From NCBI RefSeq assembly GCF_002924445.1, contig NZ_PIGG01000031.1, positions 372,001 through 436,000 on the forward strand: a stretch of DNA of 64,000 bases. Direction: 5' to 3'. The notes under the pieces are model-generated. The model searched no databases, was not told the origin of the DNA, and was given only the letters and a program-made list of their open reading frames with translations. This DNA is from Minwuia thermotolerans (GTDB lineage: Bacteria; Pseudomonadota; Alphaproteobacteria; Minwuiales; Minwuiaceae). Each line of letters opens with the position of its first letter. Position 1 is the first letter of the stretch. Made by a program: the position numbers and the translations under genes. Shown piece by piece: positions 26,801 through 37,607 of this stretch.

Positions 26801-28556
26801 CAGGTTTCGCGGCCGCGGCGCGGCGGTTGTTGACCCGGCGCATGATGAACCACTGCTGGGCGATCGACAGGCAGTTGTTCACCGTCCAGTAGATCACCAG
26901 GCCCGCCGGGAAACTGGCGAGGAAGAAAGTGAAGATGATCGGCAGCATCATCATGATACGCGCCTGCATCGGGTCCGGCGGCTGCGGGTTGATCTTCTGC
27001 TGGGCGTACATCGAAATGCCCATCAGCAATGGCCAGACGCCGAGATGCAGGAACTCCGGCGCACCCCATGATATGAGTCCGAACAGTTCGAAGGCGTTCG
27101 TGGGGTCGCGCGCCGACAGGTCCTCGATCCAGCCATAGAATGGCGCGTGACGCATCTCGATGGTCACGAACAGCACCTTGTAGAGGGCAAAGAAGACCGG
27201 GATCTGCAGCAGAATCGGCAGGCAGCCGGAGACGGGATTGACCTTCTCCTTCTTGTAGAGGGCCATCATCTCCTGCTGCATGCGGACCTTGTCGTCGCCA
27301 TGACGCTCGCGCAGCTTCACCATCTCCGGCTGCAGCGCCTTCATCTTGCTCATGGAGACGTAGGACTTCCACGCCAGCGGCAGGAACAGGAACTTGATGC
27401 AGAAGGTCAGCGCGATGATCGCCAGACCGAAGTTCCCCAGCAGGTTGTAGAAGAAATCGATGGCGTAGAAGATCGGCTTGGTCAGGAAATAGAACCAGCC
27501 CCAGTCGATGGTGCGGTCGAAGAGCTGGATGCGGTAGCGTTCCTCATAGGCGTCGATGACGTCCACTTCCTTGGCGCCCGCGAACAGGCGGTCGGTCATC
27601 GTGGCCTTGCCGCCCGGCGCGATCGTCACGGGCGCGGCGAGATAGTCGGCCTGATACTTGTCGATGCCCTGGTCGACACGGTGGCGGAAGGCGCCTTCGA
27701 AGGCGGCCTTCTGATCCGGAACCAGCGCCGTCAGCCAGTATTTGTCGGTGATGCCGAGCCAGCCGCCGGTGGAGTTGCGCTTGATCACGCCGGAGGGTTC
27801 GTCCTGAAGGTCCTCGTAGTCGAGCTCGGTGAGCTCCTCGCCGAAGACGCCGAGCGGGCCCTCATGCAGGATATAGAAGTCCTCGGTCTCAGGCGTGCCG
27901 TGCCGGCTGATCAGGCCGTAGGGATAGAGGGTGACCGCCTGCCCGCCGGTATTGCGCACTGTCTGGCTGACCGTGAACAGGTAGTTCTCGTCGACCTCGA
28001 TGCGCCGCTCGAACGTCAGGCCGGCGTCATTGCTCCAGGTCAGGGTGATCGGGCTGCCCGGGGTCAGCACGTCTCCATCGGCCTGCCAGACCGTGTCCTG
28101 GTCCGGCAGGGCTACATCGCCGCCGGCGGCGGCGACCCAGCCGAATTCGACATAATAGGGCCTGGGCGCGTTGCGCGGGTTGAGCAGTTCGATCTCGGGC
28201 GAGGCCGGGTCGACCGTCTTGTGATAGTTCTTCAGCCTGAGATCGTCGATGCGCGCGCCCCGGACACGGATCGAGCCGTCTACTCTCGGCGTGTCGATAC
28301 GGATGCGCGCAGCGTCGGCCAGGGCAGCGGCGCGGCTCTGCTGCGGCGCGACCCGCGGCAGGTCGCTCCCGCCCGGGGCAGGCGCGCCCTCCGGCGTCCG
28401 GGCGCCAGGCTGCGGCGTCACGGAATCACCGGTGGTCTGCTGCTCGGTCTCGCCGCCGTCGGGGCGCGGCACTTCGGAGGAGAAGAAGTACTGCGAACCC
28501 AGCAGGATGAGCATCGATATGACGATGGCGAGGATGAGATTGCGTTGTTCGGACAT
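26793..28556 (-). CDS. yidC: Membrane protein insertase YidC
   Basis: Inserts and folds inner-membrane proteins, alone or with SecYEG (587 aa). The N-terminal membrane anchor (NLILAIVISMLILLGSQYFF) is followed by the large periplasmic beta domain of Gram-negative YidC. The five-helix core region contains GWFYFLTKPIFYAIDFFYN, KMKALQPEMVKLRERHGDDK and VSGCLPILLQIPVFFALY. The ATG at 28554-28556 is preferred over upstream codons that overlap yidD. Operon with yidD, rnpA and rpmH. Confidence 0.97.
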   Translation of the reverse strand: MSEQRNLILAIVISMLILLGSQYFFSSEVPRPDGGETEQQTTGDSVTPQPGARTPEGAPAPGGSDLPRVAPQQSRAAALADAARIRIDTPRVDGSIRVRGARIDDLRLKNYHKTVDPASPEIELLNPRNAPRPYYVEFGWVAAAGGDVALPDQDTVWQADGDVLTPGSPITLTWSNDAGLTFERRIEVDENYLFTVSQTVRNTGGQAVTLYPYGLISRHGTPETEDFYILHEGPLGVFGEELTELDYEDLQDEPSGVIKRNSTGGWLGITDKYWLTALVPDQKAAFEGAFRHRVDQGIDKYQADYLAAPVTIAPGGKATMTDRLFAGAKEVDVIDAYEERYRIQLFDRTIDWGWFYFLTKPIFYAIDFFYNLLGNFGLAIIALTFCIKFLFLPLAWKSYVSMSKMKALQPEMVKLRERHGDDKVRMQQEMMALYKKEKVNPVSGCLPILLQIPVFFALYKVLFVTIEMRHAPFYGWIEDLSARDPTNAFELFGLISWGAPEFLHLGVWPLLMGISMYAQQKINPQPPDPMQARIMMMLPIIFTFFLASFPAGLVIYWTVNNCLSIAQQWFIMRRVNNRRAAAAKPGE

Positions 28557-28570
28557 CGAAACGCGGTCCT

Positions 28571-28855
28571 TCAGCAGTTGTCGGGCGCGTCGGCGGACTT
28601 CGCGTCGCGCCGCGGCCAGAGCCTGATCCCGTCGGGCACCGGGTCGTACCCGTGGCCGCCCAGGGGATGGCAGCGGCCCAGCCGGCGCAGCGCCAGCAGC
28701 GGCCCGATCAGCGGTCCGTGGCGCTCCAGCGATTCCAGCGCATAGGCCGAGCATGTCGGCTGGAAGCGGCAATTCGGTCCCAGCCAGGGCGAAATCACAT
28801 AGCGGTAGAAGTGGATGGGCGCCTTGAGAAGCAGAACGGCGAGACGGGCGATCAT
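28571..28855 (-). CDS. yidD: Membrane protein insertion efficiency factor YidD
   Basis: Small amphipathic membrane-associated helper of YidC (94 aa). The signature Cys motif [20 protein letters not shown] and the [12 protein letters not shown] end segment are both present. It overlaps rnpA by 4 bp and lies 14 bp before yidC. Confidence 0.96.
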   Translation of the reverse strand: MIARLAVLLLKAPIHFYRYVISPWLGPNCRFQPTCSAYALESLERHGPLIGPLLALRRLGRCHPLGGHGYDPVPDGIRLWPRRDAKSADAPDNC

Positions 28856-29232
28856 GCGTCCGCCCCCTGGCGCAGCAGACCGATACGCTTCAGCGAGAAG
28901 CGAAGGTCGTCGGCGAGAGTGGCGTAATCGCGCTCGACGGTCGCGGCGCGGGCGATCAGGACGTAGTCATGGCCCGGCTCGGCGCGCTGGCGCAGCACAT
29001 CTGCGGCGAGCGCGCGGAGGCGGCGCTTGGCCCGGTTGCGCCGCACGGCGTTTCCCACCTTTTTCGATGCGGTAAAGCCGACGCGCATGTCCGGTCTGCC
29101 TCTTTCGTCCAGCGGGGTCGGCGCGGCGGGCATGGGCGCCGCCTGGAGCACCAGGCCCTTCGCCGCGGTCCGGACCCTGGATCGGCTGAGCCTCAGGAAA
29201 TCGGCCCGCTTTTTCAACCGGCCGATCGTCAC
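28852..29232 (-). CDS. rnpA: Ribonuclease P protein component
   Basis: Protein subunit of RNase P, which trims the 5' ends of pre-tRNAs with the RNA subunit (126 aa). The RNA-binding motif [12 protein letters not shown] and the N-terminal [14 protein letters not shown] are typical. The start is a GTG at 29230-29232, placed where the conserved N-terminus begins and 10 bp after rpmH. Confidence 0.94.
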   Translation of the reverse strand: MTIGRLKKRADFLRLSRSRVRTAAKGLVLQAAPMPAAPTPLDERGRPDMRVGFTASKKVGNAVRRNRAKRRLRALAADVLRQRAEPGHDYVLIARAATVERDYATLADDLRFSLKRIGLLRQGADA

Positions 29233-29242
29233 CGGGCTGAAA

Positions 29243-29377
29243 TCAGGCTGACAGCCGCTTCCGCCCCTTGGCGCGGCGGCGCTGCAGGATGCGCAGACCG
29301 CCAACCGTCGCCTTGCGGGCGCGGAAGCCATGACGGCGCTTGCGCACGAGATTGCTCGGCTGGAAGGTACGCTTCAC
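29243..29377 (-). CDS. rpmH: 50S ribosomal protein L34
   Basis: A 44-residue, very basic ribosomal protein read directly from the minus strand: it begins (V/M)[18 protein letters not shown] and ends KGRKRLSA. The start is a GTG at 29375-29377 with AGGAGAG upstream. It is the first gene of the rpmH-rnpA-yidD-yidC-engB-argB-GFA operon. dnaA is not next to it. Confidence 0.96.
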   Translation of the reverse strand: MKRTFQPSNLVRKRRHGFRARKATVGGLRILQRRRAKGRKRLSA

Positions 29378-29441
29378 GACTGGCTCTCCTGAAACATGAA
29401 TTGCGGCCCGCCGGGCTGCCGGCAGGGGTTGCGAGAGGCGC

Positions 29442-29470
29442 TGTATATGAGGCGGTCACGGCCAAGTCAA
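29442..29470 (-). promoter_or_regulatory. Sigma-70 promoter of the rpmH operon
   Basis: On the minus strand TTGACT (29465-29470), a 17-bp spacer and TATACA (29442-29447) are a near-consensus promoter about 65 bp before the rpmH start. This is the best promoter match in the window. Confidence 0.8.
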
Positions 29471-29538
29471 CCGCGGTGAGCTTCGCGCGCCGCACGCATG
29501 CGATAGCCTGACGGGAACTGGCCCGAAGGAGAGAACCC

Positions 29539-30951
29539 ATGCCCGAACGCATCGACACCGACATCTGCGTCATCGGCGCCGGATCCGGCGGTCTGAGCGT
29601 GGCGGCCGGCGCGGTCCAGATGGGCGCGCCGACGGTGCTGATCGAGGGCGGGCGCATGGGCGGCGACTGTCTGAACTATGGCTGCGTACCCTCGAAATCG
29701 CTGCTGGCCGCAGCGCATCACGCAGCGGTCTGGCGGCGCTCGGGCGACTTCGGCGTCCGCTACGCCGCCCCGGAGGTGCGCTTCGACAGGGTCAACGACC
29801 ATGTACGGTCGGTCATCGACGCCATCGCCCCCCATGACAGCCAGGAGCGGTTCGAAGGTCTGGGCGTGCAGGTGATCCGCGACTGGGCGCGCTTCGTCTC
29901 GCCGCGCGAGGTCGAAGCCGGGGGCGCGCTGGTGCGCGCGCGGCGTTTCGTCATCGCCACCGGCTCCCGCCCCGTCGCGCCACCGATTCCCGGTCTGGAG
30001 GAAGCCGGCTATCTCACCAACGAGACCATCTTCGACAACCGCGTCCTGCCCGGCCACCTGATCGTCATCGGCGGCGGGCCCATCGGCATGGAGCTGGCCC
30101 AGGCCCATGCCGAACTGGGCGCGCGGGTCACCTTGCTGGAGGCCGCGCGGGTGCTGGGGCGCGACGATCCGGAACTGGCGGCCATCGCGGCGGACGCGGT
30201 GCGCGAGAGCGGCGTCGACATCCGCGAGGGCGTGAAGATCGCCCGCGTCGAGGCGGGTCCGGCCGTGGTGCTCGAGTACGCAGACAGCGAGGAACGGATC
30301 GAGGGCAGCCATCTGCTTGTCGCCGCCGGCCGCCGGGCGAATCTGGAGCGGCTGGACCTCCACAAGGCGGGGATCGAGCATGGCGCCCGTGGACTCATCG
30401 TGGATCGCGGGCTGAAGACCACCAACCGGCGGGTCTACGCCGTGGGCGACGCCGCCGGCGGTCTGCAGTTCACCCACGTCGCCGGCCATCATGCGGGTCT
30501 CGTGATCCGCAATGCCCTGTTCCGCCTGCCGGTGAAGGACGACCCGGCGATCATCCCCTGGACCACCTACACCGACCCGGAACTCGCCTGGGTCGGCCTG
30601 CAGCAGGAGGCCGCCCGGAGCAGGCACGGCGACATCGATGTTCTGCGCTGGCCCCTGGCCGACAACGACCGCGCCAGGGCCGAGCGCCGCACCGAAGGAC
30701 TGGCCAAGGCAGTCGTGCACAAGGGCCGCGTCATCGGCGCCGGCATCGTCGGGCCCGGCGCCGGCGACCTGATCGGCATCTGGGCGCTGGCTGTGAAGAA
30801 GCGGATGAAGGTTGCCGATCTCGCCGGCTTCGTCGCCCCCTACCCCACAATGGGCGAAGTCACGAAACGCCTCGCCGGCAGCTACTACACACCGAAGCTG
30901 TTTTCGGACCGGACCCGCCGGATCGTACGGCTTCTCGCCCGCTTCGGCTGA
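29539..30951 (+). CDS. FAD-dependent disulfide oxidoreductase (mercuric/lipoamide reductase-like)
   Basis: Class I pyridine nucleotide-disulfide oxidoreductase (470 aa). The FAD-binding GAGSGG, the redox pair Cys44/Cys49 in GGDCLNYGCVPSK, the NAD(P)-binding GGGPIGME and the second FAD motif YAVGDAA are intact. In place of the His-X4-Glu acid-base pair (HAHPTLGE in lipoamide dehydrogenase) it reads APYPTMGE, with Tyr435 and Glu440. It therefore belongs to the uncharacterised merA-like side group, not to dihydrolipoamide or mercuric reductases. No mercury or 2-oxoacid dehydrogenase genes are nearby. Confidence 0.88.
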   Translation: MPERIDTDICVIGAGSGGLSVAAGAVQMGAPTVLIEGGRMGGDCLNYGCVPSKSLLAAAHHAAVWRRSGDFGVRYAAPEVRFDRVNDHVRSVIDAIAPHDSQERFEGLGVQVIRDWARFVSPREVEAGGALVRARRFVIATGSRPVAPPIPGLEEAGYLTNETIFDNRVLPGHLIVIGGGPIGMELAQAHAELGARVTLLEAARVLGRDDPELAAIAADAVRESGVDIREGVKIARVEAGPAVVLEYADSEERIEGSHLLVAAGRRANLERLDLHKAGIEHGARGLIVDRGLKTTNRRVYAVGDAAGGLQFTHVAGHHAGLVIRNALFRLPVKDDPAIIPWTTYTDPELAWVGLQQEAARSRHGDIDVLRWPLADNDRARAERRTEGLAKAVVHKGRVIGAGIVGPGAGDLIGIWALAVKKRMKVADLAGFVAPYPTMGEVTKRLAGSYYTPKLFSDRTRRIVRLLARFG

Positions 30952-31083
30952 GCCGTCCGGCCCCCCGGCGTGCGTCCGATTGACCCTCTTTGAAACGATT
31001 CCCGGCTGCTCACCTACCGCAAAGTAACGACCCCACACTTCGAACGATGGGGCGGACCACCGAGCGGTACAAGGAACAGCGTC

Positions 31084-33144
<2,061 letters not shown>

Positions 33145-33183
33145 ACAGCCGCCGCCAACGGCCAGGAAAGGACTCGTCCGCAC

Positions 33184-34296
33184 ATGAAGAGGATTGTGGC
33201 CGCAGCCGCGGCGGCGCTCGTTCTCGCCGCCGTGGCCGCGTGCTTCGTCTACTGGGACACGGTCCGGTCCTGGCTGCCGCAGGAGGTTGCCGCCGTCCTC
33301 GGCGCCGAGACTGAGGATGGCGGCGGCGAGAGAGACCGGTCCGCCGTCGCGGTCCGTCTCGCTCCGGTGGAACTGGCGACCGCCCTCGACCGCTTCGAAA
33401 CCAGCGCGGAAGTAACCGCCGCCGAAGCCGTCGAGATCACCTCCGAGGTCGCCGGGCGCGTCGAAACGGTGTTGGTGGAGGATGGCCAGCGTCTCGAGAA
33501 GGGCGCGCCCGTCATCCGCTTCGACGATGCCTCCGAACAGGCCGCCGTGAACGCCGCGCGCGCCGCCCTGGCCGAGGCGGAAGCGGCGCTCGGGCGCTCG
33601 CAGTTCCTGTTCGAGAAAGGAGTCGCGACCGAAGCGCGGCTGGAAACCGACCGGGCGGCCCGTTCGACGGCGCGCGCCGAGCTCGAAGCGGCCCAGGCCC
33701 GGCTGGAGGACCGCAGGGTCCGCGCGCCCTTCGCCGGCGAGGTGGGCTTCGTCGCCGTCGATGAGGGGGCTTATCTGAGCCCGGGCCAGGAGATCGTCAG
33801 ACTGAAGACGACCGACGACCTGCGCCTGCGCTTCGACCTGCCGCTGGAGGTCGCCGAACAGGCCGCCGGGATCGGCGCTCTGCGCCTCGTCTCGGGCCCC
33901 GAGGGCTGCCGGCAGGCGCGGCTTCTCACCGTGTCGCCGCTCGGCGACCCGACCAGCCGCACGCGCCGTTTCGAGGCCGCGCTGCCCGACGGCTGCGACC
34001 TGACGCCCGGCGCCTTCATCACCGTCGCGGCGGTTACCGGGCGCTGCCCCGAGGCGGTCTTCGTGCCGCACAAGGCCGTCGAACGGCGGGGTTTCGAAAG
34101 CTTCGTCTTCCGCGCCGAGGAAACGGACGCGGGTCTGAAGGCGCGCCGGACGCTGGTGAAGACCGGTGTCCTGACCGGCCGAAGGATCGAGATCCGCGAG
34201 GGACTGGACGAAGGCGACCGGGTGGTCGCCGAGGGCCTGCAGAAGATCGAGGACGGGGCCGCCATCCGGCCCGCCGGGGAGGAGGCGCGGCGATGA
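33184..34296 (+). CDS. RND efflux periplasmic adaptor subunit
   Basis: HlyD/AcrA-type membrane-fusion protein (370 aa) that connects an RND pump to the outer membrane. An N-terminal membrane anchor or uncleaved signal (about residues 3-22) leads to the lipoyl half-motifs (EITSEVAGRVETVLVEDGQ and APFAGEVGFVAVDEGAYLSPG), which flank an alpha-helical hairpin. Beta-barrel and membrane-proximal domains follow (RRIEIREGLDEGDRVVAEG). It overlaps the pump gene by 4 bp. Confidence 0.92.
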   Translation: MKRIVAAAAAALVLAAVAACFVYWDTVRSWLPQEVAAVLGAETEDGGGERDRSAVAVRLAPVELATALDRFETSAEVTAAEAVEITSEVAGRVETVLVEDGQRLEKGAPVIRFDDASEQAAVNAARAALAEAEAALGRSQFLFEKGVATEARLETDRAARSTARAELEAAQARLEDRRVRAPFAGEVGFVAVDEGAYLSPGQEIVRLKTTDDLRLRFDLPLEVAEQAAGIGALRLVSGPEGCRQARLLTVSPLGDPTSRTRRFEAALPDGCDLTPGAFITVAAVTGRCPEAVFVPHKAVERRGFESFVFRAEETDAGLKARRTLVKTGVLTGRRIEIREGLDEGDRVVAEGLQKIEDGAAIRPAGEEARR

Positions 34297-37200
34297 CCCT
34301 GTCCGAACGGGCCGTCCGCCGACCCGTGCTCGCGGTGGTTGCGGCGCTGCTGATCCTGGTCCTGGGGGTCACCGCGGCGCTGCGCCTGCCGGTCCGGGAA
34401 TATCCCGATATCGATCCGCCCCAGGTATCGGTTTCCATCGTCTATCCGGGCGCATCGGCGGAGGTGGTCGAGCGCGACGTCACCCAGGTCGTCGAGGACA
34501 ATCTCAACGGCATCGACGGCGTGGACCTGATCGATTCCACCTCGCGCGCAGGGTTCGCCCAGATCACGATCGCCTTCGAACTCTACCGCGATCTCGACGC
34601 CGCCGCCGCGGACGTGCGCGACAGGGTCTCTGCGGTGCGCGGCGAACTGCCCGACGAGGCGGAGGAAGCCATCATCCGCAAGGCCAGCGCCCAGGCCGAC
34701 GCCATGATGTGGCTGACCCTGACCTCGTCGGAACGCGACCGCCGCGCCCTCACCGACTTCGCCATCCGCAATCTTGTCGACCGCCTGTCGATTCTGCGCG
34801 GCGTCAGCCAGGTGATCGTCGGCGGCGAGCGGCGCTACGCCATGCGCGTCTGGCTGGACCGCGAGCGGATGGCCGCCCGCGGCGTCACGGTGAGCGACGT
34901 CGCCACCGCGCTGCGCCGGGAGAACCTGGAAGCGCCCGCCGGCCGCATCGAGGCCGAAAGCCGCGAGTTCACCGTCCGCGTCGACACCCAGTTGCCGGAC
35001 CGGGAAGCCTTCCGGGATCTCGTGCTGCGCGCAAACCCGGACGGCACAGTACGCCTGGGCGACGTCGCGGCGGTCGAGCTGGGGGCCGAGGACGACCGCT
35101 CTGCCGTCTTCCGCTCCGGCGAACCCGCCGTGGGCCTGGGGGTGGTGCGCCAGTCGGGCTCCAACACGCTGGCCGTCGCCGAACGGGTGCGGGCAGAGCT
35201 GGACGCGCTGGAGCCGCAGATCCCCGCCGACATCGACCTCGCGGTCTCCTACGACCAGTCCGCCTTCATCGAGGGATCGATCCGCGAGGTGGTGAAAACC
35301 CTGCTGATCACCATCGCTCTGGTGATCGCCGTGGTCTATCTCGCCCTGGGTTCCCTGCGCGGCACGCTGGTGCCGGCCTCGACCATCCCGGTTTCCGCCA
35401 TCGGCGCCTTCGCGGTGATGTACGCCGCCGGCTTCACCATCAACACCCTGACCCTGCTGGCGCTGGTGCTGGCCATCGGCCTGGTCGTCGACGACGCCAT
35501 CGTGGTGCTGGAGAACGTCACGCGGAAACGCGAAGAGGGCGAGCCCGCCCTGGCCGCGGGCGTCCGGGGCGCGAGCGAAGTCTTCATGGCCGTCGTCGCG
35601 ACAACCACCGTGCTCGCCGCCGTGCTGCTGCCCATCGCGGCGCTGACCGGCTTTGTCGGGCGGCTGTTCACCGAATTCGCCATCACCTTGACGGCGGCGG
35701 TCGTGTTCTCCTCCTTCCTGGCGCTGACGCTGGGCGCCATGCTCGCCTCGCGCACGGTGCAGGCCGGCAGCCGCGGCAATGGCGGCAACCCGGTGACGCG
35801 GCTGTTCACCGGCGCGCTGGCCCGGGCGGAGAAGGGCTATGCCGGCCTCGCCCGGCGTCTGCTCGCGGCGCCGTGGCTGGTGGCCCTTATCGCGGTCGTG
35901 CTGGGCGCGTCGGGCTACCTGCTCTTCACCAGCCTGCCCGGCAAGCTGGCGCCGACGGAGGACCGCGGCGCCTTCCTCATCCCGGTCTCCGCACCCGAGG
36001 GGGCCACCCTGGCCGAGACGAAGGATGCCGTGGCGAAGATCGCTGCCATCCTGCAGCCGCACATGGGCGCGGACGGCCCGATCGCCGACACCATCTCCAT
36101 CGTCGGCACGGGCAATCAGGGCCCGGCGCAGGTCACCGAAGCCTTCATCATCGCCAAGCTGAAACCCTGGGGCGAACGCGACATCAGCCAGCAGAACCTG
36201 GTTGCCGAGGTCACCGGCCCGATCCTGGCGCTGCCCGACGCCGAGGCCGTGCCGATCAGCCCCGCGTCCCTGACGCCGGAAGGCTTCGGCAAGCCGATCC
36301 AGTTCGTCATCCAGGGCCCCGGCTACGCGGAAGCCTATCGCTGGGCGCGGATGGTGGCCGCGAACGCCCGCGAAAGCGGACTGGTCCGGAATCTGGAGGT
36401 CGAGTTCAGCCGCCGCAGCCCCGAGATCGCGCTCGCCGTGGACCGCCGGCTGGCCGCGGACCTGGGGCTTTCGGCAGCCCGCATCGGCGAGGCGCTGCGC
36501 ATCTTTCTGGGCGGCGACGACATCACCGAATTCTACCGCGACGGCGAAACCTATCAGGTCATGGTCCGCGGACGGGACGCCGACCGGAGGAACCGCGGCG
36601 ACATCGGCGCCCTGCAGGTCCGCAACGCCGAAGGCGAAATGGTGCCGCTCGCCGCCGTGATCGCGACCGAAACCATCGGCAGCGCCACCAGCTACCGGCG
36701 GATCGACCGGCGGCCCTCGGTCGTCCTCTCCGCCGTCCCGGCCGAAGGCGCCGATCTGGCGCGCATCCTGGCGGAACTCGACCGGATTGCCGCCGAGCGG
36801 CTGCCGCCCGAAGCCGGCACCGCCTATCTCGGGCTTTCGCGCGACTTCGCCGAATCCAGCGCCGGGGTCATGGCCGTCTTCGCCATGGCGCTGGTGGTGG
36901 TCTATCTGGTGCTGGCGGCCCTGTTCTCGGGCTTCCACTATCCGCTGACCGTCATGCTGGCGGTGCCGCTGGCGCTGACCGCGGCGCTGGCGGCGCTCTG
37001 GGCCGGCGGCTTCAGCCTCAACATCTTCAGCCAGATCGGCTTGCTGCTCGCCATCGGCCTGCTGGCCAAGAACGCTATCCTCGTCGTCGACTTCGCCAAC
37101 CGCCGCCGCAAGGACGGCGATGACTTGGAGACCGCGACCCTGGACGCCGCGCGCACGCGCTTCCGCCCGGTGGTGATGACCTCGATCGCGACGCTGTTCG

Positions 37201-37430
37201 GCGCCCTCCCGCTGGCGCTGGCGACCGGCCCGGGCGCCGAGAGCCGATCTGTCATCGGCATCACCGTGATGGCGGGCGTCGCAGGGGCGACACTGATCAC
37301 GCTGCTGATCGTGCCCGGCCTCTACAGGCTGATCGCGCCCTGGAGCGGCGCCCCGGGCGCCACCAGCCGCCGCGTCGACCGCGAACTGGCCGAAAGCGGC
37401 GGCGACGGACCACCGGAACAGGCCGGATGA
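34293..37430 (+). CDS. RND efflux transporter permease
   Basis: Proton-driven trimeric pump (1045 aa, normal length) of the HAE-1/multidrug type. Twelve membrane helices and two large periplasmic loops are recognisable. The proton-relay pair Asp-Asp lies in GLVVDDAIVVLENV, the relay Lys in LLAKNAILVVDFANRRR, and PDIDPPQVSVSIVYPGASAE is family-typical. The pair lacks an outer-membrane factor gene, so it must borrow a TolC-like channel from elsewhere. Drug versus other substrate cannot be told. Confidence 0.94.
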   Translation: MTLSERAVRRPVLAVVAALLILVLGVTAALRLPVREYPDIDPPQVSVSIVYPGASAEVVERDVTQVVEDNLNGIDGVDLIDSTSRAGFAQITIAFELYRDLDAAAADVRDRVSAVRGELPDEAEEAIIRKASAQADAMMWLTLTSSERDRRALTDFAIRNLVDRLSILRGVSQVIVGGERRYAMRVWLDRERMAARGVTVSDVATALRRENLEAPAGRIEAESREFTVRVDTQLPDREAFRDLVLRANPDGTVRLGDVAAVELGAEDDRSAVFRSGEPAVGLGVVRQSGSNTLAVAERVRAELDALEPQIPADIDLAVSYDQSAFIEGSIREVVKTLLITIALVIAVVYLALGSLRGTLVPASTIPVSAIGAFAVMYAAGFTINTLTLLALVLAIGLVVDDAIVVLENVTRKREEGEPALAAGVRGASEVFMAVVATTTVLAAVLLPIAALTGFVGRLFTEFAITLTAAVVFSSFLALTLGAMLASRTVQAGSRGNGGNPVTRLFTGALARAEKGYAGLARRLLAAPWLVALIAVVLGASGYLLFTSLPGKLAPTEDRGAFLIPVSAPEGATLAETKDAVAKIAAILQPHMGADGPIADTISIVGTGNQGPAQVTEAFIIAKLKPWGERDISQQNLVAEVTGPILALPDAEAVPISPASLTPEGFGKPIQFVIQGPGYAEAYRWARMVAANARESGLVRNLEVEFSRRSPEIALAVDRRLAADLGLSAARIGEALRIFLGGDDITEFYRDGETYQVMVRGRDADRRNRGDIGALQVRNAEGEMVPLAAVIATETIGSATSYRRIDRRPSVVLSAVPAEGADLARILAELDRIAAERLPPEAGTAYLGLSRDFAESSAGVMAVFAMALVVVYLVLAALFSGFHYPLTVMLAVPLALTAALAALWAGGFSLNIFSQIGLLLAIGLLAKNAILVVDFANRRRKDGDDLETATLDAARTRFRPVVMTSIATLFGALPLALATGPGAESRSVIGITVMAGVAGATLITLLIVPGLYRLIAPWSGAPGATSRRVDRELAESGGDGPPEQAG

Positions 37431-37607
37431 CGGGAGCCCTCGATGCGGCTCCGCCGGCCCGACCTTGCCTTGAAGGTCCAGAAGCGCGAAGGTGTTCCGG
37501 AAAAGAAATAATGGTCGGAGCGGGATTACCGCGCGCAAGCTCGACGGTCCCATCACGATTCACGCCTCCGCGTCCCGACGCTGCGGCGTCGCGATCCGGG
37601 CAGGGAG

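Noticed and set aside
29232-29538. Possible oriC next to rpmH
   Set aside because: dnaA and dnaN are absent and I see no clustered DnaA boxes or AT-rich unwinding region in the 161-bp gap.
30952-31083. General-stress (EcfG-type) promoter for katE
   Set aside because: No GGAAC...CGTT pair at proper spacing; the only GGAAC is part of the ribosome-binding region.
37433-37452. Hairpin GGAGCC/GGCTCC after the RND gene as a terminator
   Set aside because: Only a 6-bp stem with an 8-nt loop and no U-tract; too weak to call.
33771-37556. Very long open frame (over 1200 codons) on the minus strand antisense to the RND pump
   Set aside because: It mirrors the pump's codons, is dominated by Arg, Gly, Asp, Gln and His, and shows no domain. 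Long antisense frames are expected in high-GC DNA.
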